From positions 51,962 to 115,961 of the forward strand of contig WRIS01000006.1 of assembly GCA_009782615.1 (NCBI GenBank): 64,000 nucleotides of DNA, written 5' to 3'. This DNA is from Eggerthellaceae bacterium (GTDB taxonomy: Bacteria; Actinomycetota; Coriobacteriia; Coriobacteriales; Eggerthellaceae). Under the pieces are notes generated by a model, which worked only from the letters and a program-made list of their open reading frames with translations, had not been told where the DNA came from and did no database searches. Both the position numbers and the translations under genes were made by a program. Below are positions 9,519-17,863 of the stretch, in pieces. Positions within the stretch are counted from its first letter, which is position 1. Every line of letters begins with the position of its first letter.

Positions 9519-9941
9519 CTAATTATTCTTTGCAAGACAATCGGGGCAGTGACCGTTAAACATTATTTGATGCCCCTCTATTTGAAACCCATGGGTCGAA
9601 CAAATTTGTTCTTGGAGATTGTCGAGATAGGGCATATCAACGTCGAAAATCAGACCGCAGCCTTTGCATCTGATGTGGTAGTGCGGCTTGCTCACAATAT
9701 CGTAGCGAATCGCGCCGTTGGGTACGTCGATGCGAACGATTTCTCCCCTGAGCGCAAGTAAGTCGAGATTGCGATATACCGTTGCCTGAGAAACATGGGG
9801 GTACTGCTTGCTCACGAAATCATATACTTCTGCAGACGTGGGATGATTGCAAAGGGCATAAACCGCTTCGAGTACCAACGCGCGCTGTATTGTATTGCGC
9901 GAAGTTGTTGGCTGTTCGTGAGTGTCTTTGCTCAGCTGCAT
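9519..9941 (-). CDS. Fur/PerR-family metal-dependent repressor
   Basis: This 140-residue protein matches the usual Fur length. The N-terminal half is a winged helix with HPTSAEVYDFV and VSQATVYRNLDLL, the DNA-recognition region. The C-terminal half carries HYHIRCKGCG and a closing CPDC, the two CxxC pairs that bind the structural zinc, plus histidines for the regulatory metal. The HYHIRCKGCG stretch resembles PerR somewhat more than Fur, so it may sense peroxide or iron; sequence alone does not decide. It is a single gene, divergent from the acetyltransferase at 10196, and the AT-rich 9942-10195 gap probably holds its operator. Confidence 0.9.
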   Translation of the reverse strand: MQLSKDTHEQPTTSRNTIQRALVLEAVYALCNHPTSAEVYDFVSKQYPHVSQATVYRNLDLLALRGEIVRIDVPNGAIRYDIVSKPHYHIRCKGCGLIFDVDMPYLDNLQEQICSTHGFQIEGHQIMFNGHCPDCLAKNN

Positions 9942-10195
9942 ATCCGACCGACCTGTTACTCCCTTACGTCACGTGCGTTCCATGCATTATTTACTCGATG
10001 TTCCTTCTGCGTCAAAACAGAGAAGTTTATATTACCAGTAAAATATTCATATTAGGAAAAATTCCCATATAATATGGGACTAAGATAGCACGAATATCGC
10101 TTTCGCACAATAAAGGATTGGTGCAAATGGAAAAGTGGTGACGAAACGTTACAAGTGTGCGAAAATCACTCGGTCAAGAAAAAGGAGTACCTCAC

Positions 10196-10702
10196 GTGAC
10201 GCTGACATTCAAACCTGTTTCAACCGATGAAGATATAGCGCTTCTCGCCTGTATGGCACACGATATCTGGCATGAGTATTGGTCGGGAATTATTGGGGAT
10301 GAACAGGTAGAATACATGGTGGAAACCTTCCAGAGTGAAACTGCCATCAAAAATGCTATTCGCGTTCAGGGTTATGAATATTGGCTACTCGAAACTAAAG
10401 GGTGCTTTGTTGGCTATACTGGAACGCACACCGAAAGTTCCCCTGCGCGCTTATTTATTTCCAAACTCTACCTCAAAGCTGAGGACCGCGGCAAAGGCTT
10501 CGCTTCGCAAACTATTCAGTTTTTTGAAGAACTGTGCACGAAACGGAACTTAGGCTCGATGTATTTAACCGTGAACAAATACAATGAACTTGCCAAAAGA
10601 GCCTACCTTGCCAAAGGCTTTGTCATCGTTGACGCAACCGTACAAGATATCGGACACGGTTTTGTCATGGATGACTACATCATGGAAAAGGTGTTGGGCT
10701 AA
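10196..10702 (+). CDS. GNAT-family N-acetyltransferase
   Basis: A GTG at 10196 with AAGGAG at 10182-10187 gives 168 residues; an upstream in-frame GTG at 10157 lacks a site. The fold is GNAT: a segment LFISKLYLKAEDRGKGFA contains the R-x-x-G-x-A acetyl-CoA loop, and YLTVNKYNELAKRAYLAKGF is the typical last helix/strand (N-x-x-A...Y-x-x-x-G-F). It transfers an acetyl group to an unknown amine; close families act on spermidine or small metabolites, but specificity cannot be assigned. It is flanked by Fur and dxs and shares no operon with them. Confidence 0.85.
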   Translation: MTLTFKPVSTDEDIALLACMAHDIWHEYWSGIIGDEQVEYMVETFQSETAIKNAIRVQGYEYWLLETKGCFVGYTGTHTESSPARLFISKLYLKAEDRGKGFASQTIQFFEELCTKRNLGSMYLTVNKYNELAKRAYLAKGFVIVDATVQDIGHGFVMDDYIMEKVLG

Positions 10703-10790
10703 TCACAGGATTGAGCGGGGCTAGTTTGGGCTCAGTCTTCGGATAAATTCTCGAGTAAGTCCTCACGAAAGCGCGAGACCGCGAATCTTT

Positions 10791-12665
10791 TTACCCTAGA
10801 CGCTTCTTAACTGCTGCTGAAATGCCTTTTGCGTCAAGCCCGACTTCTTCAAGCAGAACAGCCATGCTCCCCTGCCCAATGAATCTATCAGGAATACCAA
10901 GGGTTAGCGTCGGCACCGCCCTTTGCAAGCGCGATAACTCTTCGAGCACTGCTTGCCCGACCCCGCCTTCAATTACACCTTCTTCGATGGTAACGACCAG
11001 CTTGGTGGAAGCCGCTGCCTTGATTGCTGCTTTGTCGAGGGGTTTTGCCCAGCGCATATCAACAACACGCGCTTCGATTCCCTTTTTGCTCAGCAGTTCA
11101 GCAGCGCCAAGCGTCGGAGCAAGCATGCGCCCAAACGCAAGAAGCGCAACATCGCTGCCCTTGCGCACAACGCTACTCTTGCCGATTTCAAGCACCTTTG
11201 GTTCCTTGGGCAAAGTCGCGCCTTCCGCTTCGCCGCGCGGATAACGAATCACAACAGGTCCTGATAAAGCAAGTGCCGTGTGAAGTGCGTGCACCAATTC
11301 CGCTTCGTTGGAGGGCGTAAGTATCTTCATATTGGGAATCATACGGGAATATGCCAGGTCGAAAACGCCATGGTGAGTTGGTCCGTCATCCCCAACAAAA
11401 CCAGCGCGGTCAAGACAGAAAACCACCGAAAGATCAGGCAGAGCGTTATCAATTATCAGCTGGTCAACAGCGCGCTGCATGAAGGTGGAATAGACGGCAA
11501 CAACTGGCTTTTTCCCACCGATGGCAAGCCCTGCCGCCATACCAACTGCATGTCCTTCGGTAATACCGACATCAACAAAGCGCTCAGGGTAGGTCTCTGC
11601 GAAATCTGAAAGTCCTGTACCGTCTTTCATGGCAGCTGTAAGCGCAACAATGTCTTCGTTTTTTGCCGCTTCAGCCATCAAAGCATCAGAAAACACCTGC
11701 GTATACGTGGGTGCTTTCGGTTTTTTCTTGAGCACCTTGCCCGTTTCGATGTCGTAGGGCCCCACCCCATGGAAAACTTCGGGGGAATTTTCGGCATGTT
11801 CAAAACCAGCGCCCTTCTTCGTCACCACATGGACAAGAACTGGACCGTCGGTATTCATGACGTTGGTCAAGGTCTCTTGCAGAGCTGCAATATTGTGCCC
11901 ATCTATGGGGGCGGTGCACAAAATGCCCAGTTGTTCAAAAATCATAGTGCGCGGGATAACCAGCTGTTTCATTGAATCTCTCACGTTGCGACCAAAAGAA
12001 ACCAAGCTTTGTCCCATGCGTCCTTGGTTCGACAATATTTCTTGAAGGGAATCTCTTGTTTGACGGTACTGGTCAGAAGCGCGCATGTAGCCAAAATGTT
12101 TCATAAGCGCACCTACGTTGCGCGATATCGACATTTCGTTGTCGTTTAAGATGATTATCATTTTCGTTTGTTCATGCCCGATGTGGTTGAGCGCCTCAAA
12201 CGCCATGCCGCCCGCAAGCGCGGCATCCCCGATAACAGCAATTACCTTTTCGTCGCTCCCACGCAGGTCACGTGCTTTGGCAAGCCCCAGTGCCACGGAA
12301 AGCGAATCGGATGCATGACCCGAAGGATGCATGTCGTGCGGGCTTTCCTCGGGTTTCGTAAAGCCCGATACCCCACCATAGGTGCGCAGGGTATTGAATT
12401 GCGGAAGGCGCCCCGTAAGGATTTTGTGAGCATACGCCTGATGTCCCACGTCAAAAACGATTTTGTCTGTCGGGCTGTCGAGCAAGGAATGCAGGGCAAC
12501 GATTATCTCGACCGCACCAAGACTTGACGCAACATGCCCTCCCGTTTCAGAGGTAACCGTTACGATTTCTTCGCGGATTTCGCAGGCAACGATTTCAAGT
12601 TCCTCGATGCTGAGTTGTTTCAAATCCTGAGGAGAATTGAGTATGTCGATAATGCGTTGGCTCAT
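10791..12665 (-). CDS. dxs: 1-deoxy-D-xylulose-5-phosphate synthase
   Basis: This 624-residue thiamine-diphosphate enzyme condenses pyruvate and glyceraldehyde 3-phosphate, the first step of the MEP isoprenoid route. The N-terminal half has GGHVASSLG, FDVGHQAYAHKILTGR and the ThDP motif VIGDAALAGGMAFEALNH ... NDNEMSIS. The usual GDG is GDA here. The transketolase pyrimidine domain has DVGITEGHAVGMAAGLA, and the C-terminal domain has IEEGVIEGGVG. Length and architecture are normal. It is the last gene of the minus-strand operon, nine bases after xseB; that order (nusB, xse, dxs) is conserved in many bacteria. Confidence 0.97.
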   Translation of the reverse strand: MSQRIIDILNSPQDLKQLSIEELEIVACEIREEIVTVTSETGGHVASSLGAVEIIVALHSLLDSPTDKIVFDVGHQAYAHKILTGRLPQFNTLRTYGGVSGFTKPEESPHDMHPSGHASDSLSVALGLAKARDLRGSDEKVIAVIGDAALAGGMAFEALNHIGHEQTKMIIILNDNEMSISRNVGALMKHFGYMRASDQYRQTRDSLQEILSNQGRMGQSLVSFGRNVRDSMKQLVIPRTMIFEQLGILCTAPIDGHNIAALQETLTNVMNTDGPVLVHVVTKKGAGFEHAENSPEVFHGVGPYDIETGKVLKKKPKAPTYTQVFSDALMAEAAKNEDIVALTAAMKDGTGLSDFAETYPERFVDVGITEGHAVGMAAGLAIGGKKPVVAVYSTFMQRAVDQLIIDNALPDLSVVFCLDRAGFVGDDGPTHHGVFDLAYSRMIPNMKILTPSNEAELVHALHTALALSGPVVIRYPRGEAEGATLPKEPKVLEIGKSSVVRKGSDVALLAFGRMLAPTLGAAELLSKKGIEARVVDMRWAKPLDKAAIKAAASTKLVVTIEEGVIEGGVGQAVLEELSRLQRAVPTLTLGIPDRFIGQGSMAVLLEEVGLDAKGISAAVKKRLG

Positions 12666-12674
12666 AAAAATACG

Positions 12675-12995
12675 CTAGCTTCCTTCTTCTTGTGTGTCGT
12701 TCGAGTCGACAGGCATGTCGCTTGAGTCGGCGGGTATGTCGCTCGAGTCCGCAGATATGTCGCTTGAGTCGGCGGGTTGTCCACTTTCGCCAAACTGTTC
12801 CTCCAAAACCGAAGCAAGCTCTTCTTCAGCAATATCTTCTTCTAAAAGATTGCTCACCGAAAGTCCCAGCTTAACCGCTTCTTCGTACAAATCGAGTGCG
12901 TCATCGAGTGAGATTTCCTCATCGCTGACAATCTCGACAATTTCATCAAGTCTATCTTTTACCGAAAGATAGTTCGCCGCAGTTTCATTCTTCAT
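12675..12995 (-). CDS. xseB: Exodeoxyribonuclease VII small subunit, with repeat tail
   Basis: Start ATG at 12995 is preceded by GAGGAAG and lies inside the end of nusB (11-base overlap), giving 106 residues. Residues ~8-65 match XseB (VKDRLDEIVEIV ... LDDALDLYEEAVKLG). The family is normally 70-85 residues; the extra C-terminus is a tandem seven-residue repeat of the type ADSSDIP, encoded by about 21-bp DNA repeats at 12690-12775. ExoVII needs the large subunit XseA, which usually lies beside xseB but is absent from this window. The tail is acidic and probably disordered. Confidence 0.85.
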   Translation of the reverse strand: MKNETAANYLSVKDRLDEIVEIVSDEEISLDDALDLYEEAVKLGLSVSNLLEEDIAEEELASVLEEQFGESGQPADSSDISADSSDIPADSSDMPVDSNDTQEEGS

Positions 12996-13419
12996 GGCCG
13001 TCTTCCTCAAAGGTTTTTGCAATGCGTCCCAACACCCCGTTGACGAAACGGGGGGATTCGTCTTCCCCGCCAAAGTCTTTCGCCAGTTCAACCGCTTCAT
13101 TGATAGATACCGACAAAGGCACATCTTCCACGTAGAGCATTTCGAAAACGGCTAAACGCAGAATCGAACGGTCGACTATGGGCATTCGCTCAAGCGCCCA
13201 ATTTTCCGAAGTATCTTTCAAATAGCCATCGATTTGTTCACGATGCTCTTCTATACCCGCAAGCAAAACATAAGCATATTCGCCAAGAATCCCTTCTTCG
13301 TCAATATGCTTTTCACCTGCGGCAATCGCTGGTGCCGATTCTTCAAGAATCTCGCTTTGGTAGAGCACTTGCAAAGCGCAGCGACGAGCCGAAGTGCGTT
13401 CGTGTCGTTTGGCAGACAT
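12985..13419 (-). CDS. nusB: Transcription antitermination factor NusB
   Basis: The 144-residue, all-helical protein has the family hallmarks: an RTSARRCALQVLYQSE start, NWALERMPIVDRSILRLAVFE in the middle and SINEAVELAKDFG...FVNGVLGRIA at the end. NusB binds boxA RNA with S10 (NusE) to keep RNA polymerase elongating on rRNA operons. It lies 27 bases after the Asp23 gene and overlaps the xseB start, so translation of the two is probably coupled. Confidence 0.96.
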   Translation of the reverse strand: MSAKRHERTSARRCALQVLYQSEILEESAPAIAAGEKHIDEEGILGEYAYVLLAGIEEHREQIDGYLKDTSENWALERMPIVDRSILRLAVFEMLYVEDVPLSVSINEAVELAKDFGGEDESPRFVNGVLGRIAKTFEEDGHEE

Positions 13420-13446
13420 GAAAGGACAATACTTCTGTGCGACAAA

Positions 13447-13797
13447 CTATTTGTTGAACTGAATGCCGTCGATATACACGTCAACACGCGAAGCAGAAAG
13501 ACCTACCTGGCTCACAACCGCTTCCGCAACCGAATTGCGAATTTGAGCCGCAACATCGGGAAGCGAATATCCATACATCACATCAATTCTTACCGCAATT
13601 TGTAGCTTGGAGTCCTCGGTTACCTCAACTTCAACGCCTTGTGCGGCGCTTTTCGTCTTGAACATCGAAGTAAGACTGCCCACACCCGTTGAACCGACCG
13701 AAGCAACTCCGTCGACTTCTTGGGCGGCTATCGCCACTATTGTCTCCACGACACCTGGAGCAAGCGCCATTCCGTCAATACTGAAATCGTTTGCCAT
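13447..13797 (-). CDS. Asp23/Gls24 family envelope stress protein
   Basis: The 116-residue protein shows the family pattern: LAPGVVETIVAIAAQEVDGV near the start, a variable middle, and VRIDVMYGYSLPDVAAQIRNSV then VDVYIDGIQF at the end. Relatives in firmicutes and actinobacteria localise at the membrane and respond to envelope or alkaline stress. Location between accC and nusB is the common genomic place for this family. It overlaps the accC stop by one base (TAATG). Confidence 0.93.
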   Translation of the reverse strand: MANDFSIDGMALAPGVVETIVAIAAQEVDGVASVGSTGVGSLTSMFKTKSAAQGVEVEVTEDSKLQIAVRIDVMYGYSLPDVAAQIRNSVAEAVVSQVGLSASRVDVYIDGIQFNK

Positions 13798-15146
13798 TAC
13801 ATCTCTCCCATCTGCGTTTCGAGGAAGTCCGTCGAAAACGTACCTTTATTAAATGCCTCATTTTCCAATACTTTGAGATGAAATGGAATCGTTGTCGCAA
13901 TTCCTTCTATCTTAAATTCTTGTAATGCTCGTTTCGCGCGAGCGATAACTTCTTGTCGGTCTTGTCCGTAAACAATCAATTTCGCCACGAGCGAATCATA
14001 GAAAGGCGATATCTTTGAACCTGATTTCACGTAACAATCGGTGCGAACCCCTGGTCCCGAAGGTGCCTCAAACACCGTAATGGTGCCAGGGCACGGTCTG
14101 AAGTTGTAATCGGGATCTTCGGCATTGATTCTGAATTCCATGGCGTGCCCAAACGGAGCAAACGGCGCACGAGGAGCGCACGACATCGCCTCACCCGAAG
14201 CGATGCGCAGCTGTTCTTTGACGATGTCGGTACCAGTCACCAATTCGGTCACGGGATGTTCAACTTGAATGCGCGTGTTCATTTCCATGAAATAGAAACG
14301 CCCGTCTTGGTCAAGCAAAAATTCGATAGTGCCCGCATTCTTATAGTCGGTCGCGCGCACCGCCTTAATTGCCGCAACTCCCATGGCACGACGGATTTCG
14401 TCGGTGAGGGCTGGGCTGGGGGCTTCTTCGATAAGTTTTTGATGGCGGCGCTGAATCGAACAATCGCGCTCACACAAAGAAACGTTGTTGTCGAAATTGT
14501 CGGCAAGTACCTGAATTTCCACATGACGCGGACGCAACACCAACTTTTCAAGATAGACACTGTCGTTGCCAAAGGCGGCTCCTGCTTCAAGGCGCGCAGC
14601 CTTGTACTGGATTTCCAGTTCTTCGGGTTGATGCACTTCGCGCATGCCCTTGCCACCGCCACCTGCGGTCGCCTTAATCAGTACAGGAAAGCCCACTTCT
14701 TTGGCGAATTTCGCCGCTTCTTCAGCGGTGTCAACGCAGCCGTCAGAGCCAGGTACCGTAGGCACGCCACAGCTTTTCATGGTTTCACGCGCGGCGCTTT
14801 TGTCGCCCATGCGTTCAATGCTTTCGGGGGCAGGACCTATGAAAACGATGCCGTTATCGGCGCAAGCGCGAGCAAAGTCAGCATTTTCTGCCAAGAAGCC
14901 ATAGCCAGGATGGATAGCATCAGCATTGGTGTTCTTGGCAGCGGCAATAATGTTAGCGGCCACCAAATAGCTTGAAGCAGCTGGTGCTGGTCCGATGCAC
15001 ACCGCTTCATCGGCGTATTTCACGGGATACGTGTCGGCATCTTCCAGGGAATAGACCGCAACCGTCTTAACGCCCAATTCTTTGCAGGCGCGCATAACCC
15101 GCAGCGCTATTTCGCCGCGATTCGCGACCAATACTTTTTCAAACAT
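13797..15146 (-). CDS. accC: Biotin carboxylase subunit
   Basis: The 449-residue protein has the normal length and all AccC landmarks: KVLVANRGEIALRVMRACKELG at the N-terminus, the ATP-grasp glycine loop KATAGGGGKGMR, EKLVLRPRHVEIQVLAD, the FYFMEMNTRIQVEHPVTE catalytic block and INAEDP near the end. It carboxylates biotin using ATP and bicarbonate. The only carrier in the window is the BCCP domain fused to the carboxyltransferase immediately upstream, whose stop overlaps this start by one base, so the two very probably form a pyruvate carboxylase-type or decarboxylase-type enzyme. Confidence 0.96.
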   Translation of the reverse strand: MFEKVLVANRGEIALRVMRACKELGVKTVAVYSLEDADTYPVKYADEAVCIGPAPAASSYLVAANIIAAAKNTNADAIHPGYGFLAENADFARACADNGIVFIGPAPESIERMGDKSAARETMKSCGVPTVPGSDGCVDTAEEAAKFAKEVGFPVLIKATAGGGGKGMREVHQPEELEIQYKAARLEAGAAFGNDSVYLEKLVLRPRHVEIQVLADNFDNNVSLCERDCSIQRRHQKLIEEAPSPALTDEIRRAMGVAAIKAVRATDYKNAGTIEFLLDQDGRFYFMEMNTRIQVEHPVTELVTGTDIVKEQLRIASGEAMSCAPRAPFAPFGHAMEFRINAEDPDYNFRPCPGTITVFEAPSGPGVRTDCYVKSGSKISPFYDSLVAKLIVYGQDRQEVIARAKRALQEFKIEGIATTIPFHLKVLENEAFNKGTFSTDFLETQMGEM

Positions 15147-17041
15147 TATGCTGTCTCCGGCACAGGAGCAGGTGCTCCGTGAGGTTCAATATAGAAAAGC
15201 ACGGTGCCAAATTCCACCATGGTTGCGTCTTTGAGGCAAATTTCACGAACCGTACCGATTTCTTCGGCGGTTATTTCGTTCATGAGCTTCATCGCTTCAA
15301 TGATGCACAAAGTTTGGGTCGCCGTTACTTCGTCGCCCACGTTGACGAAAGGTGGTTCCCCTGGAGCTGGCGCCATGTAGAACGTGCCTACCATTTTGGA
15401 AGTAATTGGTTGCCAAGTTGCGGGGCGGTCAACCGCATCTTCGCTGACAGCAGCCGCACTCGGTTCAGCAGCAGCTTCAGCTGTTTCGGCAATCGGAGTA
15501 ACGCCGCCTATCGGAACCGCAGCTTCGCCAATCGCAACACCTGGCATGCGAACCGAAATGCGCGTTCCTTCTTCTTCTACGATTATCTCGCCAACGCCTG
15601 TTTCCTCGATGACGCGCGCGAGTTCACGAATTTGATTGATATCCACGTAATCTTCCTCCTTGGTATTGCTCGATTCTTGCGGCATCAGAAAATCAACCCG
15701 CTCTGACGTGCGGTGCTTACTGAGATAGGTACGCGCTTCATTCGGGAACAACGCATACATCAATACATCTTCTTCGGTCTTTGCCAAATCGCCGATTTCT
15801 TCTTTCATCTGCTCATAGGTCGTTGTAACCAAAGAGCCTGGCGCGACATCGGGTGGTAAGACATCGGAATCTCCCACAACCTTCTTGACAATTTCCTTGT
15901 CCATGGGACCAGGCGCCTTGCCGTAATACCCGCAGATATAATCCTTCATTTCTCGGGAAACAACGCTCCAGCGCTTGCCCGTCAACACGTTGAACACCGC
16001 TTGCGTACCCACGATTTGGGATAAGGGGGTCACGAGTGGCGGATAGCCGACTTCGGCACGAACCTTCGGGATTTCTTTCATGACTTCATCAAGGCGGTCG
16101 CCCGCATTTTGTACTTCCAGCTGCGAGACAAGGTTACTCATCATGCCACCTGGCACCTGATGCGAATAAACCTGCATATGGATAAGCGACGAAACTCCGC
16201 GTTTGTAGTGCCCGCGCTTGCGAACCTCTTCCCAATATTCAGCAATTTCAAAGAGAAGTTCCAGGTCGAGCCCTGTATCGTAGCGGCTTTCCTGCAGTGC
16301 TGCAACAATCATCTCAACCGCAGGATGGCTGTTACCAAACGCAAGCGGTGCGTGTGCCGTATCAGCGATAGCAGCGCCCGCTTCAGCGGCTTTAAGAATG
16401 TTTGCTGGCGCCATACCGCCGACATAGTGGCAATGAATGTGAATCGGCAGTCCGATTTCGGCGTTAAATGCCTTTACCATGCGCTCGGTTCGATACGGGG
16501 TGAGCATGCCAGCCATATCCTTAATGCAGATAGAATCAGCGCCTAAGCTTTTGAGCGCCTGACCGTATTCAAGATAGCTGTCAAGGGTGTGTACGGGGGA
16601 CATGGTATAAGAAATTGCCCCTTCGAAATGCCCGCCGTGTTCTTTGATGGCATCGGCATTGTCAACAACGTTGCGGATGTCGTTTAAGGCATCGAACACG
16701 CGAAACACTTCGACACCGTTGCGATGAGCCGCGTTAATGAAATGATTTACGATGTCGCGGGAATAGTGCTTATATCCCACGAGGTTTTGCCCACGGGAAA
16801 GCATGGAAAGCGGCGTATTTGGTGTTTTCGCCTTGATGGAGCGCAAACGCTCCCATGGATTCTCGTCGAGAAAACGCAGGCAGGTATCAAACGTTGCCCC
16901 ACCCCACGCTTCAATAGCCCAATACCCGACACGGTCCATCTTCGGCAAAATAGGCAGCATGTCGCCAATCTGCATACGCGTAGCCCAAAGGCTTTGCTGA
17001 CCGTCGCGGATAGTGGTATCCATTATTTGAAGTCTCGGCAT
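15146..17041 (-). CDS. OadA/PycB-type carboxyltransferase fused to an AccB-like biotin carrier
   Basis: Of the 631 residues, ~1-460 are the carboxyltransferase of oxaloacetate decarboxylase alpha/pyruvate carboxylase B: DTTIRDGQQSLWATRM, the active-site CIKDMAGMLTPY, and HIHCHYVGG with metal-binding histidines. Residues ~475-515 (VDINQIRELARVIEETG, then IIVEEEGTRISVRMP) match the N-terminal segment of AccB, not the usual OadA linker. After a Pro/Ala-rich hinge comes a biotinyl domain with EAMKLMNE, biotin on Lys585. The start ATG at 17041 follows an AAGGGGG site. With AccC it should interconvert pyruvate and oxaloacetate. No OadB or OadG sodium-pump gene is visible here, which favours carboxylation over sodium-linked decarboxylation. 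Confidence 0.9.
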   Translation of the reverse strand: MPRLQIMDTTIRDGQQSLWATRMQIGDMLPILPKMDRVGYWAIEAWGGATFDTCLRFLDENPWERLRSIKAKTPNTPLSMLSRGQNLVGYKHYSRDIVNHFINAAHRNGVEVFRVFDALNDIRNVVDNADAIKEHGGHFEGAISYTMSPVHTLDSYLEYGQALKSLGADSICIKDMAGMLTPYRTERMVKAFNAEIGLPIHIHCHYVGGMAPANILKAAEAGAAIADTAHAPLAFGNSHPAVEMIVAALQESRYDTGLDLELLFEIAEYWEEVRKRGHYKRGVSSLIHMQVYSHQVPGGMMSNLVSQLEVQNAGDRLDEVMKEIPKVRAEVGYPPLVTPLSQIVGTQAVFNVLTGKRWSVVSREMKDYICGYYGKAPGPMDKEIVKKVVGDSDVLPPDVAPGSLVTTTYEQMKEEIGDLAKTEEDVLMYALFPNEARTYLSKHRTSERVDFLMPQESSNTKEEDYVDINQIRELARVIEETGVGEIIVEEEGTRISVRMPGVAIGEAAVPIGGVTPIAETAEAAAEPSAAAVSEDAVDRPATWQPITSKMVGTFYMAPAPGEPPFVNVGDEVTATQTLCIIEAMKLMNEITAEEIGTVREICLKDATMVEFGTVLFYIEPHGAPAPVPETA

Positions 17042-17233
17042 GAGATCACACCCCCTTCATTCGTCAGAGTCAAAGAACATACCTTTATTCTGAACAGGAT
17101 AAACGCTTTATGGGTCGCTCGTAATATCAGTCGAGCGCTCACCCGTTGAAGCGTTCATACAGATGCTTGGAAATCCAGAATCGGCACTGTGCATAAAAAG
17201 GTAATAAAGCATTATATAAGAAGGAAGGCAAAC

Positions 17234-17431
17234 ATGCTTGAAGTTGATATGAATCTCATGAATTTCATGGATGAAGGACTATTTTTTTGCATTTTTTTGG
17301 GGGGAGCGGAAAAGATTGAGGAAATACTTGAAGAAAATCTTGGCGAAAAGTCTCGAATTGCGGGCAGGGAGCGCAGGGCGAAGTGCGGGCGTAAAAAAGA
17401 GCGCAGGTATGGAAAATGCCGACCCCCCTAG
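17234..17431 (+). CDS. Doubtful small hypothetical protein
   Basis: A 65-residue frame starts at the ATG at 17234 behind AAGGAAGG and ends with a stop inside the loop of the hairpin at 17409-17448. It is acidic at first and Arg/Lys-rich at the end, with no recognised motif. It crosses two seven-T runs and a six-G run, where slippage is likely. It lies antisense to the proposed noncoding RNA, which may explain it as chance. I would not assign a function. Confidence 0.2.
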   Translation: MLEVDMNLMNFMDEGLFFCIFLGGAEKIEEILEENLGEKSRIAGRERRAKCGRKKERRYGKCRPP

Positions 17432-17448
17432 CTGTCGGCATTTTCCAT
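17409..17448 (-). terminator. Hairpin Hp5 with CUAGGGG loop, probable 3' end of the noncoding RNA
   Basis: Fifteen perfect base pairs (arms 17409-17423 and 17434-17448) enclose a ten-base loop that reads AGCTAGGGGG on the minus strand. The core CTAGGGG is the same as in the loops of the hairpins at 17562-17658. The stem contains an ATTTTCC run, so it can terminate in either direction. Confidence 0.6.
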
Positions 17449-17484
17449 CATTCTTTCTCTACGTTGTGAGAACGTAATTTGAGT

Positions 17485-17658
17485 GCTGCTTACCACCCCT
17501 GATAAGCAGCTCACCCCTATTCACCCCTTTCACCTCTATTCACCTGTGGGCTTTTTGAAAGCCATACTGGCGCACCCCTAGCACACCAGTATGGAGACAA
17601 TCGCTACACCCCTAGTACACCGATGTCTGAGTATCGGCGCACCCCTAGCACACCGATA
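17485..17658 (-). repeat. Hairpin array Hp4-Hp1 displaying UAGGGGU/AGGGGU loops
   Basis: Hp1 spans 17632-17658, Hp2 17596-17627, Hp3 17562-17594 and Hp4 17485-17510. Hp1-Hp3 repeat at 33-34 bases. Outer stems differ in sequence (TATCGG, GACATCG-like, CCATACTGG) but stay paired. An inner three-pair stem changes from UGC/GCG to UAC/GUA with pairing kept, and the heptaloop UAGGGGU is identical in all three. Hp4 has a ten-pair stem and an AGGGGU loop. Between Hp3 and Hp4, 17512-17547 carries four unpaired GGTGA-type repeats about ten bases apart. All coordinates refer to RNA read from the minus strand. Confidence 0.8.
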
Positions 17659-17674
17659 TTCGCTTTCAGGCTTG

Positions 17675-17714
17675 GCAGGTAGTGCCTGGTGTGGCGTCCA
17701 GGCACACTACCTGC
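17675..17714 (-). repeat. Long hairpin HpA
   Basis: Arms GCAGGTAGTGCCTGG (17675-17689) and CCAGGCACACTACCTGC (17698-17714) pair fully except for a two-base bulge, with an eight-base loop. It lacks the AGGGG loop of the following hairpins and may mark the 5' border of the array. Confidence 0.7.
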
Positions 17715-17794
17715 AAGAACGCTGCTGAAAAGAGCGCGCGCTATTTGAGGAAGGATTTGGGTTAGTGGTAGTAGTTCTGAGAATGGTTTGAGCA

Positions 17795-17818
17795 TAAAAA
17801 ATGCCGCTCGGTGGCGGC
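17795..17818 (-). terminator. Terminator-like hairpin T2 in the riboswitch leader
   Basis: The minus strand has GCCGC/GCGGC around a six-base loop followed by A and six T residues. The stem is short, but the U tract is typical. It lies inside a larger closed domain formed by GGGTTAG/CTAACCC and GTTCTGA/TCAGAAC (17759-17862), which could compete with it. Confidence 0.5.
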
Positions 17819-17863
17819 TGGGAAGAATTTCCTTTCGCTCACCTTTTCAGAACAGCTAACCCA

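Noticed and set aside
17562..17658. CRISPR array or integron attC sites
   Set aside because: The conserved part is the loop and the arms vary with pairing kept, the reverse of CRISPR repeats; attC core motifs are absent.
17562..17658. TPP riboswitch (GCTAGGGGTGC resembles its 5' motif)
   Set aside because: No CTGAGA or ACCTGATC-like partner lies nearby on the minus strand, and the motif repeats three times in separate hairpins.
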